Shown piece by piece: positions 1-12,427 of a stretch of DNA of 64,000 bases. The notes beneath the pieces were generated by a model. The model made no database searches, was not told where the DNA came from, and was given only the letters and a program-made list of their open reading frames with translations. Within the stretch, counting starts at the first letter, position 1; every line of letters starts with the position of its first letter. Source of the DNA: Hofstenia miamia (lineage: Eukaryota; Xenacoelomorpha; Acoela). The position numbers and the translations under genes are program-made. The stretch is taken from NCBI GenBank assembly GCA_004352715.1, contig SCFE01000004.1, positions 4,585,569-4,649,568 of the forward strand, in the 5' to 3' direction.

Positions 1-365
1 GTTTTACAAAATAGAGTTTAAGTCAAATTGTGTCATGTCTTGAGTATGCACTGAGCTAGGATAAGGTACACATAAATTGTATCGATGAGCTGAGGTGTGG
101 AACTCAATCAATTGGAACACCAAAGGAGTTGGTGAAACTGGATGTGGAGATCAGCTTCAGGCAGATGCCCACTATCAATCACTGGAGAGATTACTGCATG
201 GCTTCATCACCTAAATAGAGAATGGCTAAATCTAGTTTACATTAGGTTAACAGAAACAAAAGCCAAGTGGCATACAATTAGGTAAATATCTACCCGCAAA
301 AATATGACTAGTGTTATACAGTAGCAAGAGATAAACAGAAATGATGCCTGGTAGAGGATGTTACA
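1..365 (+). mobile_element. LTR fragment, family A (3' portion)
   Basis: This is the 3' third of a family A LTR. It ends in GGTAGAGGATGTTACA, the terminal sequence shared with the copies at 27153-28285 and, in reverse, 10140-10561. It is cut on the left by the window edge. The bases directly after it start TGGT (366-382), as a tRNA primer-binding site would, but the sequence from about 393 is reverse transcriptase in the opposite orientation, so no normal 5' LTR-gag arrangement follows. Confidence 0.85.
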
Positions 366-392
366 TGGTAAGAATCTTCACCATATATATAT

Positions 393-1040
393 TCATTCGT
401 ATAGCCCATAGAGAGTTATAAATTCTGTCTTCATAATATTGTCCTCTTCCATCTTTACTTGCCAGTAGACCTTGCATAGGTCTAATGTTGTAAAGTATTT
501 ATGCTTACTGGCTTCATAGAGCATGTCCTCTATCCGTGGTAAAGGATATGAATCCTTTTTCGTCACTTCATTTAATTTGCAAAAATCTATGCATAGGTGA
601 TACTTATCTCCCTGTTTTACAAATGTGGTTGGTGCTGCATATGGGCTCTCACTTGTTGACAATTAGTTCTTCCAGTATGCGATTATATTCATCTTCCATC
701 TGTTCAGGTACCCTCCTGACTGGTAGCTTGATCAGTTTGTCCGTTGTTGTGACCATTCTGTGTTTCTCGCCAACTGCCTGCCCCACGCTTATTTCTCTGT
801 AGTGTAATATACATTTATGTTTTTCTAGCAATTACTTTAGTTGCGTGATCTCCTGTTCTTCTAAATGTGGGTAGTCTTCATTATTTATTTCAGGTGTTCT
901 GTATGTGTCTTCCTCTTCTGCTGTCATCCCAATGCCCTTGAGTCCGCCTTTGAGAGTACTCGTGACTTTGATGGTGTTTGTCCACTCGCACTTGAGTACA
1001 ATCCATTTTCATTTGCAAGTCCTTGAGTCAACCATGCAAG
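393..1040 (-). pseudogene. Ty3/gypsy reverse transcriptase fragment
   Basis: Read on the minus strand this is the N-terminal part of a Ty3/gypsy reverse transcriptase. The fingers/palm signature LCIDFCKLNEVTKKDSYPLP and the following FTTLDLCKVYWQVKMEED are clear at about 430-600. The upstream connecting region (EKHKCILHYREISVGQAVGE, about 765-830) matches the segment at 40788-41048. The reading frame has a stop near 650, and the fragment breaks off at about 393, before the YxDD active-site motif. It cannot encode a working enzyme. It lies head-on to the family A LTR at 1-365, which indicates a rearrangement. Confidence 0.85.
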
Positions 1041-1574
1041 TTTCAAATTCTGCTGATTGCTCGACCTCTTAATTTTTTAGCATTTGAATTATGCCATTTG
1101 CGCTACATTTTGATTCTATGTTTCAATTTCTGCTGTTTGCTCTACATTTCATTTTTCAACATTTTAATTATGCTGTTTTCACTACATTTACAATTTAGGT
1201 TTCAAATATTGTTGTTTGATTGACCTTAAATTTTATAGCATTTGAATTATGATGTTTGTGCTACATTTAGTTTTTTGCTTTCAAATTCTGCTGTTTGCTC
1301 CACCTTTTAATTTTTTTAACATTTGAATTATGCTGTTTGTGCTACATTTTGTTTCTAAGTTTCAAATTCTGCTGTTTGCTCTACATTTCATTTTTCAACA
1401 TTTGAATTATGCTGTTTGTGCTAAGTTTAGTTTTTAGGTTTCAAATTCTGCTGTTTGCTCGACCTTAAATTTTTTAGCACTTGAATTATGCTGTTTGCGC
1501 TACATTTTGTTTTTAGGTTTTAAATTCTGCTGTTTGCTTGACCTTAAATTTTTTAGCACTTGAATTATTCTGTT
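1041..1574. repeat. Minisatellite, 79-81 bp period, dimeric unit
   Basis: About 6.7 tandem units start at 1041, 1121, 1200, 1279, 1360, 1439 and 1518. Each begins TTTCAAATTCTGCTGTTTG. Each unit is itself two related halves of about 40 bp that share a TTCTGCTGTTTGC / TTATGCTGTTTGC core, so the array is a dimer-based higher-order repeat. It runs into the assembly gap at 1575 and its true length is unknown. Confidence 0.9.
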
Positions 1575-2574
1575 NNNNNNNNNNNNNNNNNNNNNNNNNN
1601 NNNNNNNNNNNNNNNNNNNNNNNNNNNNNNNNNNNNNNNNNNNNNNNNNNNNNNNNNNNNNNNNNNNNNNNNNNNNNNNNNNNNNNNNNNNNNNNNNNNN
1701 NNNNNNNNNNNNNNNNNNNNNNNNNNNNNNNNNNNNNNNNNNNNNNNNNNNNNNNNNNNNNNNNNNNNNNNNNNNNNNNNNNNNNNNNNNNNNNNNNNNN
1801 NNNNNNNNNNNNNNNNNNNNNNNNNNNNNNNNNNNNNNNNNNNNNNNNNNNNNNNNNNNNNNNNNNNNNNNNNNNNNNNNNNNNNNNNNNNNNNNNNNNN
1901 NNNNNNNNNNNNNNNNNNNNNNNNNNNNNNNNNNNNNNNNNNNNNNNNNNNNNNNNNNNNNNNNNNNNNNNNNNNNNNNNNNNNNNNNNNNNNNNNNNNN
2001 NNNNNNNNNNNNNNNNNNNNNNNNNNNNNNNNNNNNNNNNNNNNNNNNNNNNNNNNNNNNNNNNNNNNNNNNNNNNNNNNNNNNNNNNNNNNNNNNNNNN
2101 NNNNNNNNNNNNNNNNNNNNNNNNNNNNNNNNNNNNNNNNNNNNNNNNNNNNNNNNNNNNNNNNNNNNNNNNNNNNNNNNNNNNNNNNNNNNNNNNNNNN
2201 NNNNNNNNNNNNNNNNNNNNNNNNNNNNNNNNNNNNNNNNNNNNNNNNNNNNNNNNNNNNNNNNNNNNNNNNNNNNNNNNNNNNNNNNNNNNNNNNNNNN
2301 NNNNNNNNNNNNNNNNNNNNNNNNNNNNNNNNNNNNNNNNNNNNNNNNNNNNNNNNNNNNNNNNNNNNNNNNNNNNNNNNNNNNNNNNNNNNNNNNNNNN
2401 NNNNNNNNNNNNNNNNNNNNNNNNNNNNNNNNNNNNNNNNNNNNNNNNNNNNNNNNNNNNNNNNNNNNNNNNNNNNNNNNNNNNNNNNNNNNNNNNNNNN
2501 NNNNNNNNNNNNNNNNNNNNNNNNNNNNNNNNNNNNNNNNNNNNNNNNNNNNNNNNNNNNNNNNNNNNNNNNNN
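1575..2574. other. Assembly gap (1000 N)
   Basis: A run of exactly 1000 N, probably a placeholder of arbitrary size. It follows directly on the minisatellite, a likely reason for the break. Confidence 1.
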
Positions 2575-3050
2575 TAGCTGATTGTGAGGCTGCTCCAGAA
2601 TTCCTTTAAATGTATTCAGGGACCAACTACGATACAAAACAATAAGCAACTGGCATCCCATAATGAAATAACAAACATTTAGAGCAAACAAATATAATCA
2701 TAATAAATGGCAAGCAATGAGTAGTAGGAAAGCTATAATGGAGAAAAATCCCTATCCCTATTCGTAACCTAAAAGCAGATCAAAGCTTGTTTATGATTTT
2801 CCCTTGCATTTCAGTTCTGCTTTTAATTATGCATTGTCAGTGTTAATTAGTGTATGCTGTTTGGTCATCTTGTTTTTGTCAAATACTGTTGAGTTAATTT
2901 TAAATATAAAACTGCATAAAACAATTTACAAATCAAATAATCAATCATAACCATGTGTTTACAATTTTATCATTATTACATTTTAGTCTTAGTTACATCC
3001 ATCTTTTCTCTCACTTGACCACACATGGTTATTTGGTGGATTATGCCACA
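2575..3050 (-). mobile_element. LTR remnants, family B
   Basis: Two pieces of a family B LTR lie here in minus orientation. The block at 2578-2635 (CTGCTCCAGAATTC region) matches 56007-56035. The block at 2725-3050 carries the TAGGAAAGCTATAATGGA motif and ends in GGATTATGCCACA, the reverse complement of the family's 5' end. The two blocks are in swapped order compared with other copies, so they come from two insertions or a rearrangement. From 3051 to about 3476 I see no gene or repeat. Confidence 0.65.
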
Positions 3051-3476
3051 CTTTTCTATTTCAGAAATTGTGGTGTTTATGGCAGCAATGTTTTTACATT
3101 GGCATTATAAAAAATAATATTGCTACATAGTAAAAAAATCTTAATTTTTAGCTTTGAATGTTTCAAATTTATTTCCAACAATTGAATTTTGGTTAGGCTT
3201 GAGAGAAAAACTATATCACTTTTCTTTAGCATAAAAGTTATATTGTGATAATCATTAACCATGCACACATTGCTTAAATACAATGATTTTTAGAGTTAGC
3301 ATAATACAGGTAAGATATGACAAATTTGTTCAATTTTGTAGAGTCACTCAGGGCACATTTTAAAGCCATTTAGGCATCATTCTAACTGAGTGAATATTCA
3401 ATGCATTCTACATCACAATCAGCATCCAAGCTGCAGTCTTAGATGTCATCAATAAATGTGAGACCCTTTGTTACAA

Positions 3477-4380
3477 GGAACTGGGCACTTCCCAGAGCAG
3501 AGAGCCAAACTACAGAGTCACGCCACAGAAAGAACTAACAAAGTTGCCCATATGGACCTAGAGAAATTGTCTCATGATGATGAGGGATATCAGTACTTGT
3601 TAGTACTCATTGATTATTTTACCAAGTATGCCTGATTAATCCCTCCCAATAGTACCACCACTGATGTCATTGGAAAATATTAGTCAAGGAATGGATACTC
3701 AAGCTTGGGCCTATGGAGTGCCTAATCTCAGATTACAGTCTTCATTTCAACAATCATCTAATGGAAATGCTAACCAAGGAATTAGAAATCTACCATGAAT
3801 TCACATGGAGCAACTCAACTGCACCATTACATCATTATCAAGCTAATTCAGGTTGCTCTTTCTAGAGCACTGGTTGAAATTGGAAAGAAGTGATAGAAGC
3901 AGTAGAGTATTTTTATAATACTGCTGTCCACTCTCCCATGAAGGTAAGCCTGTTCAAAGCAATGTTTGGACATGAGGCAAGTACGCATTTGTCAATTATG
4001 TATCCAGAGTACCACAAGCCCACCTTGGAGAACTATGTTAACCATATCCTGCACAAGCTGCAAGAAGTCCATCTCACCATTTGCTGCAACACTAATCAGT
4101 TGGCCAGTTGCAAGAAACGTAATTTCAACTGCAAACAGTATGGCATTCCTAACAAACAAGGTGTTTAGCATATTTTCCTTGCCAAGTTCCTGATATAAAC
4201 CAAGTATGAAAGATCAATACAAATTGGCAAGGACTGTTCACTATTGTCAAGGTGCTCAACCACCATAAATACTTATTGATTAATGAGCAAGTTGCCCATT
4301 TCCAAAGGCTTAAATGAGCCATAAGAGATATCCAAAATGTGATAATTGATTTTAATAGCAAATTTATGCTAGTTGATGAT
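3477..4380 (+). pseudogene. Ty3/gypsy integrase, decayed (copy I)
   Basis: This is a decayed integrase aligned with those at 22350-23537 and 36384-37587. The core landmark DEGYQYLLVLIDYF is recognisable at about 3582-3620. The C-terminal segment VIEAVEYFYNTAVHS at about 3890-3930, followed by VSLFKAMFGHEAST, matches EVIEMVEYFYNTSVHS and TPFKAMYGREAT of the minus-strand copy. There are many stops and frame changes between 3630 and 3880, so the DDE core is destroyed. It leads directly into ORF3 remnants. Together they form the oldest of the three integrase/ORF3 units in the window. Confidence 0.75.
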
Positions 4381-4686
4381 ATAGTATAAATGAATATGGG
4401 ACTTATAATAATTTAACTGAATGTGAGGAGGATGATTTTAATACCCAAAATTGGGACCCTAATCTTATCTTTATGTTTAGTAACCAAGACTCTATAGATG
4501 AAATGGCACAAGAATGAACAGTGTGAAAGTGACTCAACCCCAGAACTGATAAGACAAAAAGAGAGAGAGTCTGCATGATGAGCAGAGGAGAGCATTGTCA
4601 CTAAGAGAAGGAGACATAATGATGAGGACACTGGATGCAGTACTCACAACTATGAGGGAAGACAACACTCTCCATGGGAACAGACC

Positions 4687-7657
4687 TTGAGCAACTATGC
4701 AAGGAGACAACACTCTTTGTGTGAGCAAGAGGAAAATTTGCAATGTGTGCCCTTTTCTAATTTAGAGATTGTAAACATCAAACCGTCCCATAGTGACTTG
4801 ATAATCCCCCTTAGAACCCAGGCCTTTGTCACTTTGTCAGCTAAGTCCACTAGTATCTGCTCAAAGAAAAGTGAAGAAAGAAGAAGAAAAATTTCTAAAG
4901 TTGTGGATGAGGTGTTGGACCCGTACTTTATTGCCACTCAGTATGCTGTAAACTTTACTCACAACAATATCTCAGAGGAAAAATTGAACCAGCTAAGGTG
5001 GACTTTTAACTCTAAAGCACTCACATGCTCCATAGATATAATTCCTTTCTTAATCAATGCAGAGGGAAGTCCCAAGATTAATGAAATCATTTGTTACAAC
5101 TCAAAAATGCACAGAAGATTAGCACACAATACTGGAGGAACATGGTCCATACCATGTTTGATGAAGACTTTAGCTTAACTCATTTGTGTCAGTTTATCAA
5201 CAACAGAAAAGCTATACAGAAGTTTGAAGGGGTCAATATTGATTTCAACAATTTACTTTTTGTTTACTTTCTATGTGTTGGCAAAGTCAGTCAGCCCTGT
5301 ATAATGGAGCAATTAGAGATTGCCTACAGACTCACTAAGGTTGAGAGCATTTGATTAGTCATGTTTTTACAAAGTACAATCGAGAACTTCACAATACTAT
5401 ACAAGAGTGTGTACAGGCCAATCAGCATGTACCATATGCACATCATTTCAAATAATAAACTGATTTACACTGATTTGTTAATGTGCAAGAAGATACCAAA
5501 ACACTGTCTAGCTGTCAACACCAGATTAATTATCAACACAGCCATACAGGCTCAAACATTGGAGTCTATTAATGTTAGCTTCCCATGTCTGACCTCCATA
5601 ACAGACCTTCATGTCAGCTTTGCTTTCTCACAGAGCACCACCACCTTGAAACAAGTTGACGAAATTTGGGCTTTGCTGAAAGCCAATCACAACCCTGAGA
5701 CCAAGTGGCCCACAATTTGAATTAAGAGTCTGAACTATCAGTACTCCAGATCTGTTGAATGCCTACTAGCAGTGTTACATTTGTCGCATGACACACAAGA
5801 TCAGCAGAACTTTGCAGAGAAAATGTTTTTAGAATGATTTCTGCCAGCCATTCAATCACAAGGAGCCATCTGGGTGCTCTATATTTTTCCTATGTATGAT
5901 CTGCAATTGCAATTGCCTTTACAGAAGTCTGCTTGCAAAAGATTTGCTAAGAATTTCATACATGAAATAGTCATTTGTCCAGCTGTTTGGAAGGTTAAGA
6001 ACTGGTTGCTCCACTCCTGCTCCCTCCTTGCTTTGCCAGGAAAGACCAAGGAGACTATGGAGAGGGTTGAAAAGAACTATGCTTGGTTAGTTGGTGGCAG
6101 TAGCCAGTTGGGAAGTCTTCCTTCTTCTCATATGCTTAAGAAATTTATCTGGGGAGTTACTGCAGACATGAAATTTCAGTACTTTAATTCCAAGTATACT
6201 CTGTCGTGTACAACCCACCTTATGAAAAGAGAGCCTGGATCCACTCAACAGTTCTTGTAGTTAGTGCACCACTATAACATCCCTATGAAAACATAGATCT
6301 TTTTTAATCTGGAGCACCTGAACTACCATGAATGTGGATACAACAAAATCGTTGAGACTCAGTGACATACTATAAAAGATGGTGAGATCATCCCACTGTT
6401 AGTTCTAGAGCATACCATGCACTTTCCTGAGCAATTCCATCACTAAGAAGAGTTATTAGTTTGGTCTGCCAATGAAGTGTCTAATGCAATGAAAGCTCTA
6501 ATTGAGGCTATTTACTTGGAAACGTTTTCTGATGCTGCCACTTGGGCAATCACTGAAAATGAATGGATTTTAACTATTGAGCATCAGCCCAAAAAGTTTA
6601 CTGACAAGCCAACTATCACAGAACGGATCTTTGAAGCTAACAAAGATATTGATATACTTGGGCTAATGAAGTGGTGCCTAATGGACATGTTTTCAAAAGA
6701 AGAGCTCATGCTTCTACCATTGCCTGAGCAACAAATAGCCTTGGACATAGAATGCACGACTGCTTGCGTCTGCATCTCACCCTCACACATTGCTAAGGTT
6801 TGAAGTCACAGCTTAAGAAACACCTTTTGGGTGTTTCCTTGATACTATCAGGGAAGCCAAGATCAATTATCCATTGACAATTGGAACTGCAATGCTCAGC
6901 AAATAGGTCAAACTCAGTCAAGTCAAAACAAATTCAGAAAAGAATAACTTATTCTGCATCCCACCACTGTGCCCCATGACACCACTCATCTTACTTTCCT
7001 GGAGGGTCTGAAAGGGCCACAAAAAGGTGTCTGCACACCTCTCAGATAAGATTAACTACGTCTCCACATCAGCCAATGTCAACAAGGGTATGCAAACTAC
7101 AGAATATAAAGAAGTATGTGACAAACTACTCATAGGTGGCAATCCTGAACATGTCTTCATTGACAGTAAGCTTACAATTAAAGATATCTTCCAGAAGGGC
7201 CAGCCCATTTCTACACAATTGAATAAAATTTATGATAAAATTGCACAGCTGGACCAATGAGTCCTCATCCTATTCCAAGTTTCAGGCAATCTTATGTGGA
7301 TTGATAATGTCAAAATGATCACCTGCAACTATGATGTAGCAAATAGGATAGAAATAATAACAATGCTGTGAGCTAAGGTCTCTGATCCAGAGGAATTTAC
7401 CTTTGCAGCAAGTAACCAAGTATTGCTCACTTTTCATGGACCATGATACCCATATGGGATCACTGAGAGAGGTATTTTCACATTTTTATCTGAACACCAG
7501 GATTAGTGCTGATGACACCCACACTTCCAATACTGATGTTTTAATGATGCTAATGATTGCCTTAAAAGCTATATGCGTATATGAGAGATTTTATGACACA
7601 TTTACATGGAGACTTAACAACCTATTGCAACACTGTCCCATTAGTTCCTGTCTATGA
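4687..7657 (+). pseudogene. ORF3 of Ty3/gypsy element, decayed (copy I)
   Basis: This is a broken copy of the long accessory protein found intact at 31980-35220. Collinear blocks in changing frames include EERRRKISKVVDEVLDPYFI (about 4875-4935), LESINVSFPCL..LLKANHN (about 5560-5690), KKFIWGVTADMKF (about 6145-6180), QQIALDIECTTACVC (about 6728-6770), YKEVCDKLLIGGNPEHVFID (about 7105-7165) and FYDTFTWRLNNLL (about 7590-7628). The corresponding intact segments are KKFMWGATSNTKL, QLAVDIECITSK, YKKSKEILSKND and YYEEFNCKLNEL. Frameshifts and stops are spread along the length, so it is non-functional. Its value is as a diverged third copy that shows which parts of ORF3 are conserved. No function is recognised. 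Confidence 0.75.
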
Positions 7658-9004
7658 GAGATTAGGACCTTTTGCTTCTGGAATGAGGTTGTCATACAAT
7701 GAGAGGCTCTAATACAAAAAATGCATCATTTAAAGTGTGGGAATCTCTGTAGTTTTTATATATTGGTTTTCTTTATAAAGAATGCTCCAAGATATATTGG
7801 GGATAGCTTTTGAACATCATGGGTATTCCATATATTCAAAATTTTAAGAAGATATATTTAGTAAATAGATTGAAAAATATTCATATGAAATCACAGAATT
7901 TATGGACTGTAAAATTTCTAGATTTCAAAAATGTATTGGAAAATTTGATAAGGGATTATAAATTGTAAGCCTGTCTAAACAACTCAACCCACTGTTATAC
8001 AAAATTTTTTAACTGTTTCAGAAAAACAAGAAATTATTCTCAAGTGATTATTACAATATTGACTAAGCAATTTAATTAACAATAATTCAATCACTCTTGT
8101 ATTTCAAACATAGTTAAAATTAAAAAAATTAATTGCTATTTGTGGCCTAATTACATAGATTAGGTTTGTTATTTATGCATTCAATTTATGCTTAATTCAT
8201 CATTTATTTATGAATCAGTATAAACATAGCATTAGTAAGTGGTGAAAATTATGCTGAAAATGCAATGTGCCTAAATCATCCCAGACTTTACCTCCTCATG
8301 GTGGTTCCTGGAGAAACCAACCAGCAATTATGAAAGGAAAACGTTGATCCAGAAGGGTGGTGCTGAGCTAACACTTGAGGGGCCTGTAGCTGTACATAAT
8401 CCCAAACTTACAGTTGATTTAAGACACATTGGTAAAAGAAGATGCCACTATGTGTACTTTGTGCTTGTGGGTGTGGTAGTGGTTGAGAACCCTGTCTGTT
8501 TTCAGTTTTTCAGATAGACAGACAGTGAAGAAGTGGTAACACTGCTAGCAAGACTGCTACTGGTGCCAGACCATGAGTGCATGTCATGGGACAGTCATGC
8601 AGGGATAACTTTTTGTTTCTCACTGGTGAGATAGGCTAAGAACAGCAGTTGCTTTGTTTTCATGTGAAGCAGCTTTGCTGTGTGACAGGTAGTTATTATC
8701 AGACATAGTTTAATCTCACACTAGAAGTTTCTGCTCACCAATTGCTTTGAATTCAGCGTAGCTCTTACTCCAATAATATTTTTGGATGTCTATTGCAGCC
8801 AACAGATGATCTCTTAGTTACCATTGCCAGTAGTATTGGTTAACCAAAGCAGGAGATGTGCAACACTCTGAACCAGATCATGGCTATGCCCACTCATCAT
8901 TCTGTAGATTTGTTGATTAACCCCAACTATAAATTATACCTTTACATAAAACCAAAAATGATATTAATTTATATAATATGAAGCAGGTACTAAATAAAAC
9001 TTAC
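7658..9004. other. No recognisable gene
   Basis: AT-rich sequence without a convincing coding segment. No clear LTR or polypurine tract follows copy I, so its 3' end has been lost or has decayed beyond recognition. Downstream exons of the minus-strand immunoglobulin-type gene could lie here, but I cannot identify one. Confidence 0.5.
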
Positions 9005-9388
9005 AATTCATTTCCAGATTTGACATATTTGGTCTTTTTATATATCTTGAAGCTAATATTGCAATTAATAATGCAATCATTAATACCAACACAGGCAATA
9101 AGTAATATATTGCAACAGAATCATTATCTTCACTGGTGAATTGATTAATGTGAACAGTGATTTTTGCTTTTGTAATTGGGAGAATTGCATGGCAGAAAAA
9201 GTTCATCTTTGTTTGAAACTTTGCAGAACACTGAATATTATCCATCCCTTTGCAAATAACAGCCCCACTTTCATTCTTAATGACAAGAGAAGTACCTGGG
9301 AAAGAGTCAGCTAAACATTGAAGGGAAATCATGTCCATTGAAGATGAGTAATTGGAAGTGAAGGCTACATAATCAGGATCATCTAAAG
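9005..9388 (-). CDS. Ig-superfamily membrane protein, exon with TM segment
   Basis: This is a coding exon on the minus strand. The acceptor is TTGAATTGCAG and the donor is GTAAGT just below 9005. It starts and ends in phase 1, like the two Ig exons upstream. The extracellular part has a pair of Ig-type cysteines (SLQCLADS ... FFCHAIL), two further cysteines, and N-glycosylation sequons NYSS and NESG. It is followed by a hydrophobic segment of about 23 residues (VAIYYLLPVLVLMIALLIAI) and a basic stop-transfer ASRYIKRPN. This is a single-pass type I receptor or adhesion protein. If the donor is not used, translation would run on to a stop at 8964. The cytoplasmic tail presumably continues in an exon not seen here. 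Confidence 0.7.
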
Positions 9389-10135
9389 CTGCAATTCAAA
9401 AAATGTGTTTTATATAATTATGATTTTCATAATTGCAATCACTCAAATGCATCATGTTATCCATTGCATATAGAAGTTTGCCAATGTATGTTGTGATGCC
9501 ATAGCCTAAATCTGCAATATTCTAATTGTTACCTTCATTTTAAAAAAGACTTACTGCAAACTTTTTGTCAGCAAACAGTGAAAGAGATCTACTCAATTCA
9601 TTTTCTACTATTTTGGATCAAGAGAGAACTGATCCAGATAATAATTACTCTATGTTTTTAAATTCTGTGATGAGCATTCATGAATTACAAAAATAAATAG
9701 AAGCACTACCAGCAAGAGAAAATACAATTTCAATTTATATATCAAGCTTAAATAAGTCTTTTACAAACAATGGTTGAAGCATTGTTTTGCACACTTCCAA
9801 AAAATATTGACCTAATTCATTAAGTTAATTGTATTTTTAATTGATTCCTCAGGTTTGAAAAAATCACAACTATTTTCATATGTTTTCATATAAGACTTTT
9901 TTTACTTATTCATGATATAATATTATTTTCAGCACACACCTTGAAAAAGTTCAAAAATTTTCAACATTAAAGTTTTGAAATTTTGAAAAATTTAGAAAAA
10001 AGTCATCAGTATTTTTTAGTTAGAGCTGATTTTAAAAATCAATTCTATATCAGAGTTTTGTCAACTAATCTTTTCCTCTATGACAATAATTGTAGCACAT
10101 TTGTGCAGATTATGCAAAATATGCTCTCATATAAA
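9389..10135 (-). other. Intron of Ig-type gene, right part
   Basis: Intron sequence between the transmembrane exon and the LTR cluster. I see nothing coding in it. Confidence 0.5.
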
Positions 10136-10139
10136 CCAG

Positions 10140-12261
10140 TGTAACATCCTCTACCAGGCAACATTACTGTTTATCTCTTGCTATTGTATAACACTAGTCA
10201 TATTTTTGCAGGTTGGGATTTACCTAATTGTATGCTGCTTGGCTTTTGTTTCTGTTAACCTAATCCAACTAGATTTAACCATTCATTATTTAGGTGATGA
10301 AGCCATGCAGTAATTTCTCCAGTGATCAAAAGTGGGCATCTGCCTGAAGCTGATCTCCACATCCAGTTTCACCAACTCCTTCAGTGTTCTATTTGATTGA
10401 GTTCCACGCCTCAGCTCATCAAAACAATTTATGTTTACCTTATCCTAGCTCAGTGCATACTCAAGACATGACACAATTCGACTTAAACTCTATTTTGTAA
10501 AAGTATTTTATTGATTCACAACCTGACTTGTTACTAGCTGCTCATTTGATCTTACATGTAGTGTAATATCCTCTACCAGGCATTATCACTGTTTGTCTAC
10601 TGTTACTGCATAACTTTAGTTACTTGTTATACACTACTTGACTCATTGCTTCTGTTAACTTGTATAACCTAGAATTAACTATTCACTATTTAGGTGATGA
10701 AGCCAAGTGGTAATCTTTCCAATGATATCTGATGGGCATCTGCCTGAAGCAGATCTCCACATCCAGTTTCACCATTCATCCATTGGTTGAGTGCCACTTC
10801 TCAGCTCAATCAATACAGTTTATGTGTACCCTATCCTAGCTCAGTGTATACTCAAGGCACAGCACAACTCGACCTAAACTCTGTTACTAGTTGTTTGTTA
10901 AATATTACATGTAGCTATTACCAAAATATATTGGCTTATTTAAATGTATCTTGATCTAACAACTTCCTAGCCTACATTTATAATTTACTACATGTACAGT
11001 CACTTTATCAGTCATTTATGGGTCATTAATTTAGATCTAAAATAGTATTAATATAATTCCTAAGTTTTGGTCATCCAACCATTTGCTGACAATTGATTAT
11101 TTAAATACATGTAGAAATGAAATGCTAGTTGGCTAATCAAGAAAAAACCCCTATCCCTAACCTATGTGCACTTTCATGATCTGGCACAGAGACCTTAGAA
11201 TCGTTCCTTTGATGTATCCAGACAACTACTAAACACTGCTTGATTAGCTCAACATCATATTAAATAGGCAAACTGTTAATCTGAAACAAAATAAGAATTC
11301 TGAAAATTCTTTATCAAACTGTTACAATGGTTTTCAATCTATTTATAGTAATTCCAGAAGAAATACCTGTCAATTCAAATTTAAGCTTCTGCCAAGATGG
11401 CAGCTGAAAATAATGAAAGTGTCATTTAGTCAAAAAGTATTTCTATCAACAGATACAAATATCTCTTTTTTGACACATATTGTTTCTTTATTGCATAGTA
11501 CAAATAAATCCTAAATAACTCTAATTGATTTGATTACTATATTTTTTAATCATCTTTTCTTTGATCTTAATCTCTTTTGCTCAACATTTGCAGCTTATTT
11601 GAGATTTGTTTGGATGATGCTACAGTAGCCATTACTGAAATATATTGGCATTTCCAAATATATTTATTTTGAGCAGCTTCCTAACTTACATTTATAAATT
11701 AATACATGTATGGTCACTTTATCTGTCATTTATTTGTAATTAATTTGGATCTAAAACAGTGTTATTAGATTTCCTAAGTTTTGGTCATCCAACTGTTTAG
11801 TGGCAGTTAATTATTTTAATACATGTAGTAAGTGATCACTAGTTGATTACTAAACACCACTTGATTAGCTCAACATCATATTAAATAATCAAACCATTAT
11901 AGTAGAACAAAATAAGAATTCCAAATAAAATTCTCTATCAATTGCTTACAGTATTTAATTCATATTTATATTAATTCCAGAAAAGTACCTGTTGATTTCA
12001 AATTTAAACTTTTCTTCTGCCAAGATGGCAAAGGAAAATAATGGAAGTGATTTCGCTCCCTCATTTTGCCAAAAGTATTTTTATTTACTGATACTAATCT
12101 CTTGTTTTTGACACATATTGTTTCTTGGTTGCATAATACAAATAAATCTAAATTAATCTAAATGATCTAAATACAATATTTCTAATCATCATTTCTTTGA
12201 ACTTATTCTCACTCTGCTCAATGTTTGCAGCTTATTTTTTATTTGTTTGGATAATGCTACA
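10140..12261 (-). mobile_element. Older solo LTR, family A, split by another LTR
   Basis: A family A solo LTR in minus orientation. Its two parts are 10140-10561 (3' end, TGTAACATCC read on plus) and 11629-12261 (5' end, ending ATAATGCTACA on plus), together about 1055 bp. It is flanked by a perfect 4-bp TSD CCAG at 10136-10139 and 12262-12265. A younger LTR (10562-11624) interrupts it. Neither internal coding sequence nor a second LTR remains, which fits LTR-LTR recombination. Confidence 0.9.
10562..11624 (-). mobile_element. Younger solo LTR, family A, inserted in older LTR
   Basis: A complete 1063-bp family A LTR in minus orientation. On plus it starts TGTAATATCC and ends GGATGATGCTACA. 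Its 4-bp TSD is GTAG at 10558-10561 and 11625-11628, and the interrupted older LTR resumes directly after. Its sequence is close to the 3' LTR of copy II (27153-28285). Confidence 0.92.
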
Positions 12262-12427
12262 CCAGCACAGTGGTTTTAATTGAAAAAACTGCATTTTAAA
12301 AAAAATTTCTAAATACCTGTAAAGAGAACAAAGTTATACCAAAGTTCCTAATGATATTACTGCCAATAAATTTTAATCAATTTTACTATTTATATAAACT
12401 AAGACAGCTAAGAGCATTAACATCTAC

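Noticed and set aside
1041-1574. CRISPR-like array
   Set aside because: The 80-bp units are contiguous tandem repeats with no unique spacers, in a eukaryotic genome.
1513-2691. Long open frames across N runs (also at 35491-38701, 40929-42221, 61535-62948)
   Set aside because: They are open only because N codons have no stops; the real coding content lies only in the called flanks.
9550-9680. Extra Ig-gene exon ending at a GTAAGT-like donor near 9552 on minus
   Set aside because: All three frames upstream of the donor hit stops within about 60 bases.
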